From Saprospiraceae bacterium (GTDB taxonomy: Bacteria > Bacteroidota > Bacteroidia > Chitinophagales > Saprospiraceae), in the NCBI GenBank assembly GCA_029262975.1, contig JAJCYJ010000441.1, positions 1 to 9,367 of the forward strand: a stretch of 9,367 nucleotides of DNA. Direction: 5' to 3'. The translations under genes and the position numbers were made by a program. Below, piece after piece: positions 5,710 to 9,367 of the stretch. Under the pieces are notes generated by a model. The model worked only from the letters and a program-made list of their open reading frames with translations, was not told the origin of the DNA and ran no database searches. Within the stretch, counting starts at the first letter, position 1. Every line of letters starts with the position of its first letter.

Positions 5710-6991
5710 AAAAGCTTAATATATCAGCTACAACAAAGGAACTACCACCAATAAATATCAGGTCGCTTGGATGTGCATTGCTTTTTGCTGCGGACACTGC
5801 ATCACTGACCTTTTCATAGCCAAATCCCGCTAATTTGACCTCTTCAGCTTGTAAGAGGAGATCATGAACAAGTAATCCCCTGGGTATGGAAGGCCTCGTG
5901 AAGTAGTATGCGTGTTTCTTATCAAATAGCCCAAGAATTTTATCCACTTCTTTATCCTTCACAAAGCCTAAGATAAAATGGATCTTATTATATGGACCCT
6001 GTCTGAGATGGTCCAGAACGGTTTTTATGGCTGCATAGTTGTGAGCACTGTCAGCGATCATGAGTGGAGATGTACCCAATACCTGCCATCTTCCTTTATA
6101 GTTAGATAAAGAACGATATTGGCTTATGCCATGGTTGACTGTTTCGTCAGCAATTTTTTCAACCATAATTTGATTGAACTGATAAATTGCTTCGAGTGTA
6201 GTCGTAATATTTTCTCCTGTAAATGGAGCATCCTTGCTGATATCAAATTTGAATGAATTGGCCGCATTTCTTCTTTTGAATGAGGAATATTTTCCATCAT
6301 CTTCAATTGACCAATTAACAGAGGCAAAAGAAACAGGACTTTTCTCTTGAGCGGCTTTTTTCATAAATACATGATCACAGGAGGCTTGATAATTTCCAAT
6401 TACAACGGGTCTGCCGGGTTTGATTATTCCAGCCTTTTCTTTCGCTATTGTGTATGCATCCGGTCCTAAAGTATCCGTATGGTCGAGGCTGATATTAGTA
6501 ATAACCGAAAGAACGGGGTCAATAACATTGGTACTATCCAATCTTCCTCCCAGCCCGGTTTCGATGATAGCAATATCTACTTGTTCGATATGAAAATAAT
6601 AGAAGGCCATAGCCACTGTTATCTCAAAGAAGGAAGGTTGAATATCACTTATTTTCATCTCCAGGCGATTAACAAAATCAACAACAAAGTCTGTTCTGAC
6701 TAATGTTCCATCCACTTTAATGCGTTCTCTGAAATCCACATAATGTGGTGAAGTATAGAGACCAACCTTCTTTCCTTTAGCGCTGAATACGGACGCCAGC
6801 ATGTGGGCTGTTGTCCCTTTACCATTTGTTCCTGCCACATGTATACATGGATAAGACATATGGGGCGACTCCAGAATTGTAAGAAGGGATCTGATATTGG
6901 TAAGATCCTTTTTAATAGCGGTCTTGCCATATTTTTGATACATGGGTAATTGCTCAAATAGGTATGCTATAGTTGTATCGTAATCCTTCAT
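5699..6991 (-). CDS. folC: Bifunctional dihydrofolate synthase / folylpolyglutamate synthase
   Basis: This encodes 430 residues from an ATG at 6991. An in-frame GTG at 7045 would add 18 residues not expected in the family, whereas MKDYDTTIAYLFEQLPMYQ is a normal FolC beginning. The enzyme ligates glutamate to dihydropteroate and then to folates, using ATP, in the cytoplasm. Visible signatures are the P-loop HVAGTNGKGT (51-60), SPH (81-83), the FPGS signature ETGLGGRLDSTN (144-155), the Mg/phosphate region SLDHTDTLG (168-176), AKEKAGIIKPG (183-193) with the probably carbamylated Lys186, GRWQV (300-304) and IADSAHN (312-318), the family's D-G/S-AHN motif. Length and domain order are typical. 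It heads a minus-strand pair with the overlapping acetyltransferase gene and diverges from the lycopene cyclase gene across 84 bases. Confidence 0.97.
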   Translation of the reverse strand: MKDYDTTIAYLFEQLPMYQKYGKTAIKKDLTNIRSLLTILESPHMSYPCIHVAGTNGKGTTAHMLASVFSAKGKKVGLYTSPHYVDFRERIKVDGTLVRTDFVVDFVNRLEMKISDIQPSFFEITVAMAFYYFHIEQVDIAIIETGLGGRLDSTNVIDPVLSVITNISLDHTDTLGPDAYTIAKEKAGIIKPGRPVVIGNYQASCDHVFMKKAAQEKSPVSFASVNWSIEDDGKYSSFKRRNAANSFKFDISKDAPFTGENITTTLEAIYQFNQIMVEKIADETVNHGISQYRSLSNYKGRWQVLGTSPLMIADSAHNYAAIKTVLDHLRQGPYNKIHFILGFVKDKEVDKILGLFDKKHAYYFTRPSIPRGLLVHDLLLQAEEVKLAGFGYEKVSDAVSAAKSNAHPSDLIFIGGSSFVVADILSFYDQ

Positions 6992-7075
6992 TCTATATAT
7001 AAGATGCAAAGTAGGATGAATTGTTTCTTCATTATGACGTATCACGTATTTTTTTAGTCATTTTTGGTGTTCGAA
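6992..7075. promoter_or_regulatory. Divergent intergenic region between folC and crtY, presumed to hold both promoters
   Basis: The two genes point away from each other across 84 bases, so both promoters should lie here if neither gene is read through. The closest boxes are TACTTTGC on the minus strand (7006-7013, one base shorter than TAnnTTTGC) and CATTTTTG on the plus strand (7059-7066, seven of eight). Neither has a TTG at the expected distance upstream. Promoter presence is inferred from gene layout; the exact boxes are unsure. Confidence 0.35.
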
Positions 7076-8218
7076 ATGTCTCAAGAATACGATTACATAA
7101 TATGTGGAGCAGGCTTATCAGGTCTTAGCTTGTCTTTGCGATTAGCCGATCCTGAATTTAGTCAAAAGAGGATATTGCTGCTGGATAAGTCCAAAAAAGA
7201 TAAAAACGATCGGACCTGGTCTTTTTGGACAGAACCCGGGAATAATTTATTCGAATCAATATATCGCAAATCATGGCAAAAGCTGGCTTTTTATGCACCC
7301 GGTTTTGAATGTATTGATCAACCTGGATCTTATTCTTATCATACGATCAATGGCCTGGACTTTTACAATTATGCCTTTGACAAAATAAATCAATGCGATC
7401 ATATTACATTTTTACAGACAGACATATTTAAAGTGATCGATGGAATAGACAAGGTTTTGGTCGATACTTCAAGTGGCTGCTTTGAAGCTTCGTATGTCTT
7501 TGATAGTGTCGTAAAGAAATTTCCGGAAAAGCATCCGCTCTTTGTCTGGCAACATTTTTTAGGTTGGGAAGTAGCATTAAAAAAGGGCAGTTTCGATAAG
7601 GAAACGGCAACTTTTATGGACTTCAGAATTGATCAGGAAGGTGAGACTCGTTTTGTATATGTTCTGCCATTTGACGAGAAAAAAGCACTCGTCGAGGCAA
7701 CGATTTTTTCTAAAGAGATCGCCAGGGAATCTGACTATGAACAAATTCTGATTGATTATATGTCCAAATACGTTTCTAGTGACTATGACATTTTGCATAG
7801 AGAACTTGGAGCGATACCGATGACAACAGCCAAATTCGGTAACAGCAGCAAGAGAATAATTTGCATAGGGACCAACAATGCCACCGTAAAACCATCTTCT
7901 GGTTATGCCTTTACACGCATTCAGAAAGAGAGTGATGTCATACTTCAACGCATTAGAACGAACGATATCAGACCTGTAAAACCCAATGAGCGATTCCTTG
8001 CTTATGACCGGACTTTGCTGGATGTATTACTTTCCAACAAAGAATCGGGAAGAAAAGTCTTTACTATGATGTTTCAGCATAACAAAATGAAGGACATCTT
8101 AAAATTCCTGGACGAAAAAAGCAGTCTTATAGAAGAAATGAGGTTATTCAAAACCCTTCCGTTTTGGTCCTTTTTGAAAGCCTTTGTTAAGAAGAATGTC
8201 TTTTCTTTAACAAAATGA
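7076..8218 (+). CDS. crtY: Lycopene beta-cyclase (CrtY family flavoprotein)
   Basis: This encodes 380 residues from the ATG at 7076. The TTG and GTG codons at 7064 and 7067 would add four residues before the natural MSQEYDYIICGAG start. The FAD-binding Rossmann motif is IICGAGLSGLS (8-18), with the acidic end of strand 2 at LLLDKS (34-39). CrtY hallmarks follow: DRTWSFW (45-51), HFLGWEV (160-166), MDFR (181-184), FVYVLPF (193-199), ALVEATIFS (204-212), ELGAIPMT (243-250) and KPSSGYAFTRIQ (272-283). The family converts lycopene to beta-carotene by a redox-neutral cyclisation that needs reduced flavin, at the membrane. No phytoene synthase, desaturase or hydroxylase lies in this window, so the pathway must be encoded elsewhere. 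Inverted TTTGTTAA/TTAACAAA repeats (8183-8214) at the gene's end could fold, but no T tract follows. Confidence 0.96.
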   Translation: MSQEYDYIICGAGLSGLSLSLRLADPEFSQKRILLLDKSKKDKNDRTWSFWTEPGNNLFESIYRKSWQKLAFYAPGFECIDQPGSYSYHTINGLDFYNYAFDKINQCDHITFLQTDIFKVIDGIDKVLVDTSSGCFEASYVFDSVVKKFPEKHPLFVWQHFLGWEVALKKGSFDKETATFMDFRIDQEGETRFVYVLPFDEKKALVEATIFSKEIARESDYEQILIDYMSKYVSSDYDILHRELGAIPMTTAKFGNSSKRIICIGTNNATVKPSSGYAFTRIQKESDVILQRIRTNDIRPVKPNERFLAYDRTLLDVLLSNKESGRKVFTMMFQHNKMKDILKFLDEKSSLIEEMRLFKTLPFWSFLKAFVKKNVFSLTK

Positions 8219-8258
8219 CCAACAGAAAGTAATTCTTAACACCTTCTTATATGAATAA

Positions 8259-8291
8259 ATTGGCGAATATCATCGATCCGTGTTATCTTTG
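8259..8291 (+). promoter_or_regulatory. Bacteroidota-type promoter for the thioredoxin-fold gene
   Basis: TATCTTTG at 8284-8291 is a full match to the TAnnTTTG -7 box. ATTG at 8259-8262 serves as the -33 box, with a 21-base spacer, inside the known 19-21 range. Transcription would start near 8297, giving a leader of about 20 nt before the ATG at 8317. This supports both the start codon and a transcript separate from crtY. Confidence 0.68.
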
Positions 8292-8316
8292 AGGCGGTTA
8301 CCCTAACAATTAAGTC

Positions 8317-8904
8317 ATGACATTCTTAGTATTATACATTACGACATTATTTAATATGTCGAACCCTTTGATTGCCGATGTTTCCATTATAAATGAAATA
8401 TCCGTAGAAAACACCACTATTGATGAGCCTGTAGAAGGCATAAAATGGTATACGTGGGCCGAAGCAGCTGAGCTATCAAAGACGCAACCCAAGAAAATAT
8501 TTATTGACCTCTATACAGACTGGTGTGGATGGTGTAAGAAAATGGATAAAGAGACATTCACAGATCCTAAAGTAGCAAAGTACCTGAATGATAATTTCTA
8601 TCCTGTAAAGTTTAATGCAGAACGAAAAGATGCTATCGTTTTCAACGAGAAGACATTTGAATTTATAAAATCCGGAAGAAGAGGAGTACATCAGCTGGCA
8701 TATGCTTTGCTTGATGGTCGTCTTGGTTATCCAGCGTTTGTCACATTGGATGAGACATTTGCTCGTATTATGATTTCTCCGGGTTATAAGAAGCCGCCAC
8801 AATTAATGCAGGAGCTTGCATTTGCTAAAGAGGAGAAATATATGTCTATGTCTTTCGAGGACTACATAGCAGAGGCAAATAGAAGTTCTTCCGGCGAGGA
8901 ATAA
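8317..8904 (+). CDS. Exported thioredoxin-fold protein with a CGWC active site
   Basis: This encodes 195 residues from an ATG about 20 nt after a consensus promoter. The N-terminus (MTFLVLYITTLFNMSNPLIA, then D21) is hydrophobic and ends like a signal peptide, though it lacks the usual basic residues, so export is probable but not certain. The thioredoxin-like domain spans about 43-172: strand KIFIDLYTDWCGWCKKMDKE (60-79) carries the redox pair Cys70/Cys73, and GYPAFVTLD (137-145) carries the cis-proline Pro139. Between them lies NFYPVKFNAER and a helical insert (IKSGRRGVHQLAYALLDGRL), as in the thioredoxin_7/DUF255-like proteins of Bacteroidota. The likely role is a periplasmic thiol reductase or oxidase; no partner is encoded nearby. 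The Glu/Ser-rich tail after 172 shows no domain. Confidence 0.92.
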   Translation: MTFLVLYITTLFNMSNPLIADVSIINEISVENTTIDEPVEGIKWYTWAEAAELSKTQPKKIFIDLYTDWCGWCKKMDKETFTDPKVAKYLNDNFYPVKFNAERKDAIVFNEKTFEFIKSGRRGVHQLAYALLDGRLGYPAFVTLDETFARIMISPGYKKPPQLMQELAFAKEEKYMSMSFEDYIAEANRSSSGEE

Positions 8905-9067
8905 ACATATTCTTAAAGTCAAGATTTTCTTTTTAAATTAGATAGACGATAAAGCTATTCTCACCTTGATGGTCTGAATATTTATTTAGGGATAAGTATT
9001 TACACGCTCAATTCGTGGGTTAAACATTTTTAATATTATAGTGTTGACGTAATACTCTTAATATTGT

Positions 9068-9101
9068 CCTCGCCGGACGGCAATCATTTTTTGCCCCGAG
9101 G
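9068..9101. repeat. Two-part hairpin CCTCG/CGAGG enclosing GGCAA/TTGCC
   Basis: Outer arms CCTCG (9068-9072) and CGAGG (9097-9101) enclose inner arms GGCAA (9079-9083) and TTGCC (9091-9095), with an asymmetric internal loop. A competing hairpin CCCGA/TCGGG (9095-9108) uses part of the same sequence. It lies about 165 bases past the thioredoxin-fold gene. No T tract follows. Confidence 0.55.
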
Positions 9102-9138
9102 TTTCGGGATGAATCACTTGGCCAAAAAACGATTCAAA

Positions 9139-9170
9139 CCTGCCTGCCCTTGCCGGTCACGGCAGGCAGG
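9139..9170. repeat. CCTGCCTG palindrome, copy 2
   Basis: CCTGCCTGCC and GGCAGGCAGG are perfect 10-bp arms around a 12-base centre that itself can pair (TGCCG/CGGCA). It shares the CCTGCCTG arm and a nearby GCCAAAAAAC with the copy at 4644-4668, which suggests one dispersed repeat family. Confidence 0.7.
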
Positions 9171-9193
9171 AAAGCCCACTTGCTCAAATGTAT

Positions 9194-9223
9194 TTTTAAT
9201 ATTCTTTTACAAGAATATTAAAA
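9194..9223. repeat. Perfect 13-bp AT-rich inverted repeat
   Basis: TTTTAATATTCTT, loop TTAC, AAGAATATTAAAA. Both arms end in A/T runs, so it reads like a weak bidirectional terminator, but no G-C-rich core and no extra T tract follow. It is nearly 300 bases from the nearest gene end. Confidence 0.7.
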
Positions 9224-9240
9224 CCAAGATCAATTTTCTA

Positions 9241-9337
9241 AATCGGGTCCAAGCCGCCCCACCCACTTTGTGGTTCCTTCATTTGATGACTTTGTCATCA
9301 TTCGCCCGTGGGGCGAAATCAATCAGTCATCCCGATT
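9241..9337. repeat. Nested, branched inverted-repeat structure
   Basis: Arms AATCGGG (9241-9247)/CCCGATT (9331-9337) enclose CGCCCCAC (9255-9262)/GTGGGGCG (9308-9315), which in turn enclose two hairpins with TTT loops: CCAC/GTGG (9263-9273) and TGATGAC/GTCATCA (9284-9300). A rival hairpin TTCGCCC-GTG-GGGCGAA (9301-9317) is also perfect and excludes the 8-bp stem. All pairings given are exact. Confidence 0.72.
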
Positions 9338-9367
9338 CTTAACATGAGTGAGCGATTTACGTAGTAA

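Larger units (their letters stand above)
8905..9367. other. Non-coding right end of the window with a dense hairpin series
   Basis: No credible gene is present in 460 bases. 8905-9060 is plain AT-rich sequence in which I see nothing. From 9068 to 9337 there is an almost continuous run of inverted repeats (9068-9101, 9139-9170, 9194-9223, 9241-9337). The one longer open frame here starts with TTG and runs across these palindromes, with low-complexity Cys/Arg/Lys-rich content, so I do not call it. Confidence 0.7.

Noticed and set aside
6992..7045. GTG start extending folC by 18 residues
   Set aside because: The extension is not typical of FolC and would use up most of the divergent promoter region.
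7064..7075. Upstream TTG/GTG starts for the lycopene cyclase
   Set aside because: They add only four residues ahead of a natural ATG start that places the FAD loop at the usual distance.
8183..8214. TTTGTTAA/TTAACAAA hairpin as the crtY terminator
   Set aside because: It lies inside the coding sequence, is AT-rich, has a long mismatched centre and no following T tract.
9064..9342. Open frame of 92 codons near the right end
   Set aside because: It begins with TTG, runs across several perfect palindromes, has unnatural composition rich in Cys, Arg and Lys, and shows no recognisable domain.
1..9367. CRISPR array, tRNA, rRNA, transposase or phage genes
   Set aside because: No regularly spaced repeats, cloverleaf, ribosomal RNA stretch or recombinase motif could be seen on either strand.

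Overview
The window looks like a chromosomal stretch from a member of the Bacteroidota. Four things point there: a secreted nuclease ending in a type IX secretion (T9SS) sorting domain, a lipoprotein made of a SusC-like TonB plug domain, a small exported TonB-C-like protein, and a promoter of the Bacteroidota type (TTG, 21 nt, TATCTTTG) instead of -35/-10 boxes. Coding sequence is moderately AT-rich, Shine-Dalgarno motifs are essentially absent, and gene spacing is loose. I cannot place it below phylum.

Layout, left to right. 1-833 (+) is the 3' part of a short-chain dehydrogenase whose first codons lie outside the window. 1066-1413 (-) is a small exported protein, with a good intrinsic terminator downstream at 917-952. 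About 600 bases of AT-rich spacer follow, holding at most a doubtful 46-codon ORF and a weak promoter. 2015-3169 (+) is an endonuclease-I-type extracellular nuclease with a T9SS tail. Three closely spaced plus-strand genes come next: a GlsB/YeaQ-type membrane protein, a stand-alone plug-domain lipoprotein and a VOC-family metalloenzyme.

4475-5205 has no intact gene. It holds the decayed last 33 codons of a second copy of the neighbouring acetyltransferase gene, joined to a hairpin-rich segment with a CCTGCCTG palindrome. On the minus strand, folC (6991-5699) and a GNAT acetyltransferase (5709-5206) overlap by 11 bases and are probably translated as a coupled pair. Divergent from folC is a lycopene beta-cyclase gene (7076-8218, +). 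A thioredoxin-fold protein with its own promoter follows (8317-8904, +).

The last 460 bases have no credible gene. They carry a dense tandem series of perfect or near-perfect hairpins, including a second CCTGCCTG palindrome and a segment that can fold either as a branched structure or as three tandem hairpins.

The genes do not form one pathway. They cover folate metabolism, carotenoid synthesis, envelope and periplasmic proteins, and a secreted nuclease. No defence system, phage, integrase, CRISPR array or secondary-metabolite cluster is visible. The most unusual material is non-coding: the truncated acetyltransferase copy fused to foreign-looking structured sequence, and the hairpin array at the right end.
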